From Syntrophaceae bacterium UBA6109 (GTDB lineage: Bacteria; Desulfobacterota; Syntrophia; Syntrophales; UBA6109): a stretch of 34,263 nt of DNA. The notes under the pieces are model-generated. The model made no database searches and was not told the origin of the DNA. It was given only the letters and a program-made list of their open reading frames with translations. Shown piece after piece: positions 5,999-14,735 of this stretch (positions are counted from its first letter, which is position 1; each line of letters begins with the position of its first letter). Where the stretch lies: contig DIWJ01000008.1 of NCBI GenBank assembly GCA_002428445.1, positions 1 through 34,263 on the forward strand, read 5' to 3'. Both the position numbers and the translations under genes were made by a program.

Positions 5999-8087
5999 CG
6001 GGTTCCCTGAGGATCGCCTCCCTTGCCCGCCTCGCCAGATCGGCGGTTTCGGGGTGGGTGTCCTTCAGGGCCATGAGCTGCCGGAGATTGTCCGCCGTCC
6101 GCAGGATCAGCATGGCCAGGTCTCCTTCGGAAAGGCCGATCTCGGCGACGATCTCGTCCCAGTCCTTCCCCCTCGCCCAGGCGAAGACGGCGCAGGCCGT
6201 CCACAGGTACAGGGGCCGGACGGGGAAGCCGCCGGCCTCCATCCTCCGGATGAGGGGGCGCAGGAGCAGCTTGACGGCGTCCCAGGCGCCCTTGAGTTTC
6301 TTCGAGATCCTTTTGGGGTCGATCCAGACCTCCTGGTCGCCGTCGTAGATGAAGGGGGCCAGGACGGCCGCCAGGAGCCCCTCGTCTTCCTTCGGGAAGG
6401 AATCGCCGCGCAGGCACTCGGCGATGAGGAGCGGCTGATCGAGGCGGAGCCGCGAGGCCCAGAGGCCGGTTTCGGTCAGGCGGTCGTCGGGACCGACAAA
6501 GCCCTCGCTCTTGAGGAAATCGAGGTGGCGCAGGAAATCCCTCCAGAGTTCGTTTGCCCGTTCCTCCCGGCGGCCGCCCGAGCGCCGGGCGCTCTGGAAC
6601 GTTGCCAGGGAATTCGCGAGGATCGTCCGGATGTCCTGCGGCGTCTGGGAGAGGAGAAGGTTCAGCGTCATCGAAAAATCGTTGCGGATCCGGCTCTCGA
6701 CGGCCTCGGGTTTCTTGAAGAGCAGTTTCCGGACATGCACGATGTCCATGAAACGGCCCGGGACGGCCACGAGGAAGCCGATCTTGTCCAGGCCGCGCCG
6801 GCCCGCCCGGCCCAGCATCTGGTGGAATTCGGTGCCCGTCAGCGGCAGGAAGGCGCGGCCGTTGAAGAGGTCGGAATTGACGAGGACGATCGTCCGAGCG
6901 GGGAAGTTGACGCCCGCGGAAACTGTCGAGGTCGCGAAGATCGCGCGGAGATGGCCCCGGTTCATCATCGTCTCGACAAGGAACTTCCAGGCCGGGAGCT
7001 GGCCGCCGTGGTGGGAGGCGACCCGTCCGAGACGGAGCGCCGCCATCTGCTTGTGCGATTCCAGGTAGGGGAAACGCTGCAGGAGCTCCTGCAGGTCGCT
7101 CTCGAAGGTGTCGTCGTCCGCCTCCTGCGGGCCGGCGCAGGCCCTCGCGGCGGCGTCGCAATCCGACCGCGACTTGAGAAAGAAGATCGCCGGGAGGAGG
7201 TTGAAGGTCTCCAGCGTCCGGAGGATGCCCCCGAAATGGGGCATCCGGCCGGTTCCGCCTCTGCCCGTCGAGGACAGGAAGGCCGCGACCTTGCCGAAGA
7301 GCTTCTCCTTCTCCAGGTAAGGCATGAGCCGCCCGGAGGGGTGCAGGAAGAGGGGGTAGAGGGGGATCGGGCGCTTTTCCTCCTGGACGACGACGCACTC
7401 CTTGCCGCGCAGCCCCGAGAGCCAGTCGGCGATCTCCTGGCTGTTGCCGATCGTGGCGGAGAGCATCAGCAGGTGGATGCGGGAGGGGAGGTAGATCATG
7501 GTCTCTTCCCAGACGACCCCGCGGTCGCAGTCGCCCAGGTAGTGGGCCTCGTCGAGGATGACGAGGTCGAAGGGAAGGTCCCGGCCCTCGTGCATGGCGT
7601 CGTAGAGCTGGTTGCGCAGGATCTCCGTCGTGCCGACGATGAGCGGCGCCTCGGTGTTCTCCCGCGTGTCACCCGTGAGGATGCCCACGCAATCCTGCCC
7701 GAAGATGTTGCCGAACTCCACCCACTTGGCGTTGCTCAGGGCCTTCAGCGGCGACGCGTACCAGGCGCGTCCGCCCCGGGCCTTGACCGCCCGGATGGCC
7801 TGCTCGGCGATCCACGTCTTGCCCGACCCGGTGGGGGCCGAGACGAGGCAGTCGGTCCGGGAGATGGTGTCGACGGCCCGCAGCTGGAAGGGATCGGCGA
7901 TGAAGGGTTCGGGCTCGGGCCGGCCGATGCGGCGGAAAACGGATTCGAGCCTCGGCTCGGCGGACGGGGCGAGGCGCGCGGGGGAGGCGCCGCGCTTGGA
8001 AGGAGGCTTGCCGCGGCCTCCGCGCTTGGCGAAGGGGGACCTTCGCCGGACCGTTGCAGGGGATTTTCCTCTCGGACGATGCGCCAT
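5985..8087 (-). CDS. Ski2/HelY-like DEAD/DEAH-box helicase
   Basis: This 700-residue superfamily 2 helicase carries all core motifs: Walker A APTGSGKT (about residue 86), motif II DEAH (about 180), motif III SATIGN (about 209), ATSTVSAGVNFPA (motif V region) and QMLGRAGRRG (motif VI, about 426). The GVNFPA and GRAGRRG forms are typical of the Ski2/Mtr4/HelY branch, which unwinds RNA or DNA 3' to 5'. The first ~35 residues are very basic and low in complexity, perhaps a nucleic-acid-binding tail. The C-terminal ~200 residues are helical and of unknown function. It starts 13 bp after the DUF484 gene and lacks a strong binding site of its own, so it probably depends on translation from upstream. 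The substrate is not known; neighbouring xthA hints at DNA repair, but Ski2-like enzymes often act on RNA. Confidence 0.85.
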   Translation of the reverse strand: MAHRPRGKSPATVRRRSPFAKRGGRGKPPSKRGASPARLAPSAEPRLESVFRRIGRPEPEPFIADPFQLRAVDTISRTDCLVSAPTGSGKTWIAEQAIRAVKARGGRAWYASPLKALSNAKWVEFGNIFGQDCVGILTGDTRENTEAPLIVGTTEILRNQLYDAMHEGRDLPFDLVILDEAHYLGDCDRGVVWEETMIYLPSRIHLLMLSATIGNSQEIADWLSGLRGKECVVVQEEKRPIPLYPLFLHPSGRLMPYLEKEKLFGKVAAFLSSTGRGGTGRMPHFGGILRTLETFNLLPAIFFLKSRSDCDAAARACAGPQEADDDTFESDLQELLQRFPYLESHKQMAALRLGRVASHHGGQLPAWKFLVETMMNRGHLRAIFATSTVSAGVNFPARTIVLVNSDLFNGRAFLPLTGTEFHQMLGRAGRRGLDKIGFLVAVPGRFMDIVHVRKLLFKKPEAVESRIRNDFSMTLNLLLSQTPQDIRTILANSLATFQSARRSGGRREERANELWRDFLRHLDFLKSEGFVGPDDRLTETGLWASRLRLDQPLLIAECLRGDSFPKEDEGLLAAVLAPFIYDGDQEVWIDPKRISKKLKGAWDAVKLLLRPLIRRMEAGGFPVRPLYLWTACAVFAWARGKDWDEIVAEIGLSEGDLAMLILRTADNLRQLMALKDTHPETADLARRAREAILREPVAFD

Positions 8088-8100
8088 GGCCGGCCCGGAT

Positions 8101-8652
8101 TCAGTCTGCTTCCGTCGCAGCAGGGGCGGCGACGGTTTTTGCGAGCAGGTCCGTGAGGCGCTGGTCGAGCTTCGTCATCATCTGGCGGAGCAGCGCCGTA
8201 TCCATGTCGGGGCGGTAGCGGTCGGGCGAGGAGTCGGCGTGGTTGAGGGCGCCGACGGTGACGCCCCTGACGGTGATCGGAGCGGCGGCGATGGAACGGA
8301 TGAAATATTTGCGCCGGCGCGGCATGAGCTTGTAGAAGGACGTGAGGTCCCGGTTGGCCAGAACGGGCTCGTTGCGGCCGTCGAAGAGGGCCTTCAGCAT
8401 GTCGCTGCCGATCGTCTTGATCCGGTGCTTGAGGGCCTCCGATTCCGAGAGGGCCTTCCGCAGATCCGCGAGCTGCGGACCGTCGGTCAGGTTGATCCAG
8501 ACGAAGGGGATCTTGAATTCATCTTCGATGCCTGCGAGCAGTTTCTCGAAGAGGTCCCGGAGGTCGGCGGCCTCCTCCAGCTTGGCTTCGATCCGCGAGA
8601 ATTTCTGCGCAACCTTCTCGTTGTGGAGCCAGATGTCCTGGGCTTCCTTCAT
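8101..8652 (-). CDS. DUF484-like GAF-domain protein
   Basis: This 183-residue cytoplasmic protein resembles the DUF484 family, whose fold is a GAF domain. It begins with a helical, probably coiled-coil stretch (about residues 5-45, RIEAKLEEAADLRDLFEKLL), followed by GAF-like strands FKIPFVWINL, FIRSIAAAPITVRGVTVGALNHAD and a terminal helix. The family often sits next to xerC or other DNA-handling genes, and its ligand and role are not established. Its ATG overlaps the xthA stop by 4 nt (ATGA), with a GGAAGGAGA-like binding site inside xthA, so the two are translationally coupled. The Ski2-like helicase follows 13 bp later. It could be a sensor subunit for these nucleic-acid enzymes, which is inference only. 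Confidence 0.7.
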   Translation of the reverse strand: MKEAQDIWLHNEKVAQKFSRIEAKLEEAADLRDLFEKLLAGIEDEFKIPFVWINLTDGPQLADLRKALSESEALKHRIKTIGSDMLKALFDGRNEPVLANRDLTSFYKLMPRRRKYFIRSIAAAPITVRGVTVGALNHADSSPDRYRPDMDTALLRQMMTKLDQRLTDLLAKTVAAPAATEAD

Positions 8653-9452
8653 CTCGTCTCCTTCCCCTTTCCTGCAAATTCGGCGAACAGGATCGTATGG
8701 TCCGACGGCCCGTCGGTCAGGCGCGGCTTCAGGTCGATTTCACACCGGATCGAGCGCTTTGCGAGGGGCTCCGTGACGAGCATGTGGTCGATCCTCCACC
8801 CCAGTCCCTTTTCCACGGAGCCGCGGGAGCGATAGTCGAAGAAGGTGTAGCGGCCCGGCTCGGCGGGGTGATGCTTGCGGTAGAGGTCGGTCAGGCCCCA
8901 GGCCTTCACCGCTGCGAAGGCTTCCCAGACCTCCGGGTTGAAGCAGACGTGGCCGAGCAGGCGCTTCGGGTCGTGGACATCGATCGATTCCGGTGCCACA
9001 TTGAGATCCCCGCAGAGGAGAAGGGGGTCGTTCGGAGAGCCCTTCCTGGCGAGAAAGTCCCGAAGCCTGGCGAACCAGCGCAGCTTGTATGCGTACATGG
9101 GGTGTTCGCGGTCGCGCCCCTGGGGGACGTAGGCGGTGACGACGGTGATCCCGGCAATCCGGGCGCGGATCAGGCGGTCTTCATCGGCCGGTTCGCCGTC
9201 GTCGAGGCCGTAGGAGGCGTCCTCCGGCTCCTCCAGGGAGGCGATGGCGACGCCGTTGTACTGCTTCAGGCCGCAGTAGAGGATGGCGTATCCCGCCCGG
9301 CGGAAGTCCTCGGCGGGGAAAGAGGCGTCGTCGACCTTCGTCTCCTGCATGCAGAGGATATCGGGGCGATTTTCATTGAGCCAGGGAAGCAGGATGTGCA
9401 TCCTGGAGCGGATCGAGTTGACGTTGTAGGTGGCGATCTTCAGCGGTTTCAT
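8649..9452 (-). CDS. xthA: exodeoxyribonuclease III (AP endonuclease)
   Basis: ExoIII-family nuclease of 267 residues that cleaves DNA at abasic sites and removes blocked 3' ends in base-excision repair. The family landmarks are in order: TYNVNSIRSR (metal-binding Asn), CMQETK (metal-binding Glu), VTAYVPQGR (the Tyr of the active site), CGDLNVAP (Asp and Asn), WRIDHML (Asp) and the terminal SDHTIL (catalytic His). Length is normal. The start at 9452 has GGAG about 11 nt upstream, a little far. It is the first gene of a coupled set with the DUF484 protein and the helicase. The 222 bp upstream carry REP-like palindromes and no clear promoter that I can defend. Confidence 0.95.
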   Translation of the reverse strand: MKPLKIATYNVNSIRSRMHILLPWLNENRPDILCMQETKVDDASFPAEDFRRAGYAILYCGLKQYNGVAIASLEEPEDASYGLDDGEPADEDRLIRARIAGITVVTAYVPQGRDREHPMYAYKLRWFARLRDFLARKGSPNDPLLLCGDLNVAPESIDVHDPKRLLGHVCFNPEVWEAFAAVKAWGLTDLYRKHHPAEPGRYTFFDYRSRGSVEKGLGWRIDHMLVTEPLAKRSIRCEIDLKPRLTDGPSDHTILFAEFAGKGKETR

Positions 9453-9517
9453 GCGACGCGATACTCCATATCACGGGCCGCGCCGTTCATCAAGCCCCGC
9501 GCTGTTCCGTCACCCCC

Positions 9518-9649
9518 CGCCGCCTCCGCTTTCTCCGGAATGACGCCTTGATTGTCCCCCCCCGCGCCGGCGGGGGTCCAGCGTTTTGCCTTTTCGCCAA
9601 ATGACCGTAACAGGTTCTCCCGCCCCCGGATTCCCGCTTTCGCGGGAAT
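9518..9649. repeat. cluster of REP-like palindromic units
   Basis: The 222-bp gap between the radical SAM gene and xthA holds related palindromic units. The clearest are ATTCCCGC/GCGGGAAT (9630-9649, 8-bp stem, TTTC loop, followed by GACC) and CCCCCGC/GCGGGGG (9559-9576, followed by TCCAG). A degenerate copy reads GCTTTCTCCGGAATGAC near 9528-9544. The unit resembles the dispersed extragenic palindrome built on GTCATTCCCGCGAAAGCGGG that occurs in many proteobacterial genomes. There is no T-run, so these are not simple intrinsic terminators. Confidence 0.65.
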
Positions 9650-9674
9650 GACCCCGAAAGTGTTCGCCCCCGCG

Positions 9675-11363
9675 CTATCGGCCGAGGGCCGCCCGGCATT
9701 CGCGCCAGAGCTGCGCCCGGTCCGTGCCGTGGTCGATGAAGTCCCAGGGCAGGAACTCCTTGAAGGCCTTCTGCCGGTACACGAAGAAATCCGCGTTGAC
9801 GGAAGTCTCCTTGAGGGCTTGCGACCAGTTTCCCTCGCGGCCGTGAACGGCGAGGAGAATCGAGCCGACCCGGCGGTCGCCCAGCGACAGCAGCGCCTGG
9901 ACGTAATTCCATTTCGGCAGATCGTGGAGGACCTTGACGGCGCCTTCGCGCCGCAGGGCGGCCTTCAGGCGGGCGATCTTTCCCTTGACCGAACGGATAT
10001 CCTCCAGGGGCAGCCACTGAAAAGGCGTGGCGGGCTTCGGGATGAACTGGTTGACGCTCACCGTGATCAGGCGGAAATGCCGTTTCCCCTCGAAAGTCTT
10101 GGAGACGTGGTGCTTGATCTTCCTCACGAGGCGCACAATGGCCTCGATGTCGTCGTCCGTCTCGGTCGGCAGGCCCGCCATGAAGTAGAGCCGGAGGTTT
10201 GCGATGCCGTGTCCCAGCAGAGACTCGGCGGCCAGGAGCAGGTCCTCCTCCGCAATTCCCTTGCGGATCACGTCCCGCAGGCGCTGGCTGCCCGCCTCGG
10301 GGGCGAGGGACACCGTCTCCGTTCCCGACCGGGCGAGGAGTCCCGCGGTCTCCGCGTCGATCCGGTCGGCGCGGAGCGAGCTGATCGCGAACCTCCCCTC
10401 CTGATCGAGAATCCGGCGGCAGATCTCCCGGAACTGCGGATGGTCGGACACCGCCGTGCCGAGGAGGCCGATCTTCCTGCCGGCGGCGATGCCGCGGGCG
10501 AAGGCCGGCTCCAGGGCCTGGAGGGACCGGAAGCGCGGGGGGCGGTAGAGGTGGCCGGCGGCGCAGAAACGGCAGCCGCGCCCGCAGCCGCGGTTCACCT
10601 CCGCGAGGTGCATCCCGCCGAACTCCGTCCGCTCCGCGGCGATGACCTGCTGCGTGAGGAATCCTTCCAGGGAGTCTTCGTGGCCCGTGCGGATGACGCG
10701 GGGAAGCGAGGCGTCCAGCGGTTCGTGGCCCCGGAGGAGGGTGTCGGGGCCGTAGTCCGGCCGGTAGAGCGATGGGACGTAGGCGCCGGGGAGGTCCTTT
10801 TGGATCTGCACGAGGAATTCGCCGCGCGGAACGAGCGGCGGGGCGGCCGCGGCGAAGGCCGTCAGGAAGGGGGGGATCAGGCTCTCCCCTTCGCCCAGGA
10901 GGTAGAGGTCGAAAAAATCGGCGGTCGGCTCCGGGTTCAGGGTGAAGGCGACGCCGCCCCCGACGACGAGCGGATGCTCCGGCTGCCTTTCGGCGGCGAG
11001 CAGCGGGATCCGGGCCGCCTCGAGGATGGAGAGGATGTTGGGGTAGTCGTTCTCGAAGGGGACCGAGAAGGCGACGATGTCGAAATCCCTGAGCGGCCGG
11101 CCGGACTCGACGCTGCCGGGCGATGCTCCCGGCCGCGCCTGTTCCCGGTCCTCCGGCGAGGGGAGGAAGGCCCGTTCGCAGAGAAACGCCGGATGGCGGT
11201 TGATGATCTCGTAGACGGCCTGGAAGCCGAGATTGGACATGCCGGTGCGGTAGGCGTTCGGAAAGACGAGGCATACCTTGAAATGGGCGCCCCATTCCTT
11301 CTGCGAATATCCGGTCTCATCCTCGAGGATGTCCCGATGGGTTTTTCTCGCGTTCCGGGTCAT
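9675..11363 (-). CDS. radical SAM protein with B12-binding-like N-terminal domain
   Basis: This protein of about 562 residues binds a [4Fe-4S] cluster through CGRGCRFC (C-x3-C-x2-C, near residue 263) and so belongs to the radical SAM superfamily. The N-terminal ~200 residues (KVCLVFPNAYRTGMSNLGFQ, then a DFDIVAFSVPFE region and VVGGGVAFTLNPEP) resemble the cobalamin-binding-like domain of the TIGR03960/methylthiotransferase-like group. It also has YFMAGLPTETDDDIEAI, the usual late radical SAM segment. The reaction is unknown. An in-frame ATG at 11414 lies inside the ftsZ terminator, so I place the start at the ATG at 11363 (MTRNARK); no strong binding site precedes it. It lies just after ftsZ but beyond a strong terminator, so it is probably not a regular part of the division operon. 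Confidence 0.82.
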   Translation of the reverse strand: MTRNARKTHRDILEDETGYSQKEWGAHFKVCLVFPNAYRTGMSNLGFQAVYEIINRHPAFLCERAFLPSPEDREQARPGASPGSVESGRPLRDFDIVAFSVPFENDYPNILSILEAARIPLLAAERQPEHPLVVGGGVAFTLNPEPTADFFDLYLLGEGESLIPPFLTAFAAAAPPLVPRGEFLVQIQKDLPGAYVPSLYRPDYGPDTLLRGHEPLDASLPRVIRTGHEDSLEGFLTQQVIAAERTEFGGMHLAEVNRGCGRGCRFCAAGHLYRPPRFRSLQALEPAFARGIAAGRKIGLLGTAVSDHPQFREICRRILDQEGRFAISSLRADRIDAETAGLLARSGTETVSLAPEAGSQRLRDVIRKGIAEEDLLLAAESLLGHGIANLRLYFMAGLPTETDDDIEAIVRLVRKIKHHVSKTFEGKRHFRLITVSVNQFIPKPATPFQWLPLEDIRSVKGKIARLKAALRREGAVKVLHDLPKWNYVQALLSLGDRRVGSILLAVHGREGNWSQALKETSVNADFFVYRQKAFKEFLPWDFIDHGTDRAQLWRECRAALGR

Positions 11364-11383
11364 AAGGTGATCGTGGTCCTCAC

Positions 11384-11433
11384 AAAAAAAGGCCGAAACC
11401 GGCAGAGGGGGCATTCTACCGCTTTCGGCCTTT
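11384..11433 (-). terminator. intrinsic terminator after ftsZ
   Basis: Read on the minus strand, AAAGGCCGAAA pairs with TTTCGGCCTTT (11423-11433 with 11388-11398), an 11-bp stem followed by seven T (11384-11390). It begins 25 nt after the ftsZ stop and closes the dcw operon. Confidence 0.85.
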
Positions 11434-11457
11434 CCCCGTCAAATGCGACGGTTTTTT

Positions 11458-12627
11458 TCAGTCGGCCTGCCTTCTCAGGTAGGTCGGGATCTCAAGGTCC
11501 GCATTGCTCGTATCGTCGATGAGGCCCACCTTGACGACATTGCGGGGCTCGGGCACATTGATCTCCCGCTCGATGGGCTTGCCGTCGCGGACGAAGGCCG
11601 GGATCGACAGGTTCTCGCGCCTAGCGGAACCGATGTGCGGCACCTTGTGCAGGGTCTTCTGCCTGGTCGTGTCTTCGAAACCCGTGGCGATGACGGTGAT
11701 GCGGACCTCGTCTCCCATGCTCTCATCGATGACGGTCCCGAAGATGATGTTGGCGTCCTCGTGCGCTTCCGACTGGATCAGGGAGGAGGCCTCATGCACC
11801 TCGAAGAGCGTCATGTCGGGCCCGCCCGTGATGTTCAGCAGGATGCCGTGCGCGCCCTGGATGCTGTTGTCCTCGAGCAGCGGGGAGGAGATCGCCTTCT
11901 GGGCGGCCTCGACGGCGCGGTTCTCGCCGGTCCCCGTGCCGGTTCCCATGAGGGCCATGCCCATGCTGGACATGATCGTCTTGACATCGGCGAAGTCCAG
12001 GTTGATGAGACCCGGCACCATGATGAGGTCGGAGATGCCCTTGACCGCCTGGAAGAGCACGTCGTCCGCCTTCTTGAAGGCCTCCAGGAACGAGAGATTC
12101 CGGCCGCCGAGGTTCAGAAGCCGCTGATTGGGAACGGTGATGATCGTGTCCACCGTGCCTTTCAGCGCCTCGATGCCGCCGTCCGCCTGCGAGTTCCGCT
12201 TGCGGCCTTCGAAGAGAAAGGGCTTCGTGACGATCGCGACGGTCAGGACGCCCATCTCCCTGGCCACCTCCGCCACGATCGGAGCCCCGCCGGTCCCCGT
12301 GCCGCCGCCCAGGCCGGCCGTGATGAAAACCATGTCCGCCCCTTCGAGATACTTCCGCAGGACGTCGCGGCTTTCGAGGGCCGCCTGCTTTCCCACGTCG
12401 GGGTTGGAGCCGGCGCCGAGCCCCTTGGTGGCATCGGCCCCGAGCTGGATCTTCAGCGGGGCGGCGGAGACTTTCAGGGCCTGGGCGTCCGTGTTGGCCG
12501 CGATGAAATCCACTCCCTTGAGCTTGTAGGAGATCATCGTGTTCACGGCGTTGCCCCCTCCGCCTCCGATGCCGATCACCTTGATCTTTGCCGAACTCGC
12601 TGTTGTCGGATCTACCAGTTCAAACAT
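11458..12627 (-). CDS. ftsZ: cell division protein FtsZ
   Basis: Tubulin-like GTPase of 389 residues that polymerizes into the Z ring. Nucleotide-binding GGGGGNAVN (about 21-27) and the signature GGGTGTG (107-113) are present, as is a T7-loop region [13 protein letters not shown] (about 205) that contacts the next subunit's GTP. The protein ends with the conserved tail peptide PTYLRRQAD, the part that binds FtsA and other partners. The ATG at 12627 (MFELVD) is chosen because AGGGGG lies 7 nt upstream; an ATG five codons earlier (12642) sits in front of that site. It is 15 bp after ftsA and is the last gene before a strong terminator. Confidence 0.98.
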   Translation of the reverse strand: MFELVDPTTASSAKIKVIGIGGGGGNAVNTMISYKLKGVDFIAANTDAQALKVSAAPLKIQLGADATKGLGAGSNPDVGKQAALESRDVLRKYLEGADMVFITAGLGGGTGTGGAPIVAEVAREMGVLTVAIVTKPFLFEGRKRNSQADGGIEALKGTVDTIITVPNQRLLNLGGRNLSFLEAFKKADDVLFQAVKGISDLIMVPGLINLDFADVKTIMSSMGMALMGTGTGTGENRAVEAAQKAISSPLLEDNSIQGAHGILLNITGGPDMTLFEVHEASSLIQSEAHEDANIIFGTVIDESMGDEVRITVIATGFEDTTRQKTLHKVPHIGSARRENLSIPAFVRDGKPIEREINVPEPRNVVKVGLIDDTSNADLEIPTYLRRQAD

Positions 12628-12642
12628 GTTTGCCCCCTCCAT

Positions 12643-13869
12643 TTAAAAGAATTCGGAAAACCACTTTTTCGTTTTTGTGACCACGCCGCCGACCCATTTG
12701 GCGTCCGCCCTGCCCGCTCCGTCCTTCACGAGATGCCGGCTGGCGTACAGGACCAGACCGACGCCCGTCGCGTACATGGGCGAGTTGACAACGTCCGTGA
12801 GGCCGCCGATGCCCGTCGGACAACCCCTGCGGACAGGCATGTTGAAGATATGTTCCGCCAGCTCCGTGATTCCCTGCAGGATGGCCGTTCCGCCCGTCAG
12901 AACGATGCCGGCCGCGAGGATGTCTTCGAACCCGGAACGGGTGATTTCCTTGTAGGCGAGGTTCAGGATCTCCTCCATCCGCGGCTCGACGATTCTGCCC
13001 AGGATCTGCCGGGAGACCTCCCGCGGCTCGCGGCCGCCGACGCTCGGGACGTCGATGGTTTCGTCCTTCGGGATGAGCATCGTATAGGCGCAGCCGTACT
13101 TGATCTTGATCTTCTCCGCTTCGGCGATCGGCGTCCGCAGACCCGTCGCGATGTCGCTGGTCAGATAGTTGCCGCCGACGGGGATGACGGCCGTGTGCTT
13201 GATGCTGCCTTCGGAAAAGACGGCGATATCGGATGTCCCGCCGCCGATATCGATGAGCGCGACGCCGAGGTCCTTTTCATCCGAACTGAGCACAGCCTCG
13301 CTGGCGGCCAGCTGTTCGAGGACGACGGCATTGACGTCGAGGCCGACGCGGTTGACGGATTTGAGGATGTTCTGGATGGAGGTGACCGATCCGGTGACGA
13401 TGTGGGCCTTCGCCTCGAGCCTCACGCCCGACATGCCGAGCGGATCGCGGATGCCGTCCTGCTCGTCGACGACGTAATACTGGGGAAGGGTATGCAGGAT
13501 CTCCCGGTCCAGCGGGATGGCGATCGCCTTGGCGGCCTCGATGGCCCGCTCCACGTCGTCCTCGTCGACTTCGCGTCCCTTGACGGCGACGATGCCGAGG
13601 CTGTTCTGCCCCTTGATGTGGGCGCCGGCGATGCCGGCATACACGGAGCCGATCTCGCAGGCCGAGATCTGCTCGGCCTCTTCCACGGCCTTCCGGATGG
13701 ACTCGACGGTGCTTTCGATGTTGACGACGACTCCCTTGCGCAGACCCTCCGACGGATGGGAACCGATCCCGATGATATCGAGGCCGGTCTCCTTCATCTC
13801 GCCGACGACGGCGCAGGTCTTGGTCGTGCCGATGTCCAGGCCGACGATGACATTGGTTTTCTTTGCCAT
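12643..13869 (-). CDS. ftsA: cell division protein FtsA
   Basis: Actin-like ATPase of 408 residues that tethers FtsZ to the membrane. The actin-fold motifs are visible: phosphate-1 GLDIGTTKTC (about 10-19), the FtsA-specific 1C domain around residues 85-165, phosphate-2 IDIGGGTSDIAVF (about 205) and adenosine motif LTGGTAILQG (about 335). The C-terminus TKTKKWFSEFF is an amphipathic membrane-targeting sequence as in other FtsA proteins. It starts 20 bp after ftsQ and ftsZ follows 15 bp after its stop. Confidence 0.97.
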   Translation of the reverse strand: MAKKTNVIVGLDIGTTKTCAVVGEMKETGLDIIGIGSHPSEGLRKGVVVNIESTVESIRKAVEEAEQISACEIGSVYAGIAGAHIKGQNSLGIVAVKGREVDEDDVERAIEAAKAIAIPLDREILHTLPQYYVVDEQDGIRDPLGMSGVRLEAKAHIVTGSVTSIQNILKSVNRVGLDVNAVVLEQLAASEAVLSSDEKDLGVALIDIGGGTSDIAVFSEGSIKHTAVIPVGGNYLTSDIATGLRTPIAEAEKIKIKYGCAYTMLIPKDETIDVPSVGGREPREVSRQILGRIVEPRMEEILNLAYKEITRSGFEDILAAGIVLTGGTAILQGITELAEHIFNMPVRRGCPTGIGGLTDVVNSPMYATGVGLVLYASRHLVKDGAGRADAKWVGGVVTKTKKWFSEFF

Positions 13870-13889
13870 GACAGTGTCCGTTTCTCCTT

Positions 13890-14735
13890 TTATGTCTTCA
13901 GGCCCTTCGGCGCGGCCGGCATCTCCACAGTCTGGACGCCGCCCCTCCTGCGCACGTTGACCTTTGCGGGATCGCTCAGATCGATCGACGTGAGGCCCGC
14001 GCGCTGGTTTCTCTTTTCCAGGTCTTCGAGGACCGCGGAGAGCCTCTGCAGCTTTGTTTCAAATCCGTCGAACCCGAGCTTCAGGCACAGCCCGTTGGTC
14101 GTAAACAGACTCAGACCCATGACCGCGTCGCGGTGAACCTCCGACACCTCGGCCGGCGAGGGAAAGGTCTGCGTCCGGCCCAGAAAATCCAGCAGGGCGA
14201 GCGACCGGCCGAAGAGGAGCCGCTCCGTTTCCGAGCTTCCCTCCGATCCGGTCAGGACGGGCAGATCGACGTCGTCCGCCCCCTCGAGCCGCTTGAAGCG
14301 GAGGCCGTCCCTGTCGACGAGGAACAGGCCGTCCTGGTGTTTCAGGACGGCAATGGGCTGACGCTCGCGGACTTCGATCACGATCCGGTCCGGCAGTTCC
14401 CTCCCGACGAAGACTTCCTTGATCCAGGGGTTCCGCCGGATCGACTGGGCCGTTTTTTCCAGGTTGCAGGCGAGGAGATTTGCACCGGGCGGAAGCGCGG
14501 CGACGGCCAGGACGTCCTTTTCGGTCAGCTCCTTGCAGCCGCGGACGAGGGTCTCGCGGATCTGGAAGTAGGGCGAGCTCAGGATGAAGGCATAGGCCCA
14601 GATCATGGCGGCCGCGAGACTGCCGACGGCGCCCAGCAGGGCGGAGGCCTTCAAGAGGTCGAAGGAGATCTGGCGCGAGTGCCTCTTGAGGCGGTATTTC
14701 TGCACTTCCAGGTTGACCTTCTGAAGCAGGCTCAT
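13890..14735 (-). CDS. ftsQ: cell division protein FtsQ
   Basis: Bitopic inner-membrane division protein of 281 residues. A basic cytoplasmic N-terminus (about 1-27) is followed by one transmembrane segment (about 28-52, LLKASALLGAVGSLAAAMIW). Then comes a POTRA domain starting at YFQIRETLVRGCKELTEKDV and continuing through NPWIKEVFVGRELPDRIVIEVRE, and a beta domain that in the family contacts FtsB and FtsL. The start overlaps the murB stop by 4 nt. No ddl gene lies between murB and ftsQ, unlike in several related dcw clusters. Confidence 0.93.
   Translation of the reverse strand: MSLLQKVNLEVQKYRLKRHSRQISFDLLKASALLGAVGSLAAAMIWAYAFILSSPYFQIRETLVRGCKELTEKDVLAVAALPPGANLLACNLEKTAQSIRRNPWIKEVFVGRELPDRIVIEVRERQPIAVLKHQDGLFLVDRDGLRFKRLEGADDVDLPVLTGSEGSSETERLLFGRSLALLDFLGRTQTFPSPAEVSEVHRDAVMGLSLFTTNGLCLKLGFDGFETKLQRLSAVLEDLEKRNQRAGLTSIDLSDPAKVNVRRRGGVQTVEMPAAPKGLKT

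Noticed and set aside
6054..8156. 700-residue plus-strand open frame opposite the helicase
   Set aside because: Antisense shadow of the Ski2-like helicase; no recognisable motif.
9559..9649. Palindromes before xthA as intrinsic terminators
   Set aside because: No T-run follows either stem on either strand; they fit REP-like units better.
9552..14136. Long plus-strand frames (656 and 897 residues) opposite the radical SAM gene and ftsZ/ftsA
   Set aside because: Both are shadows of well-identified genes and have no protein features of their own.
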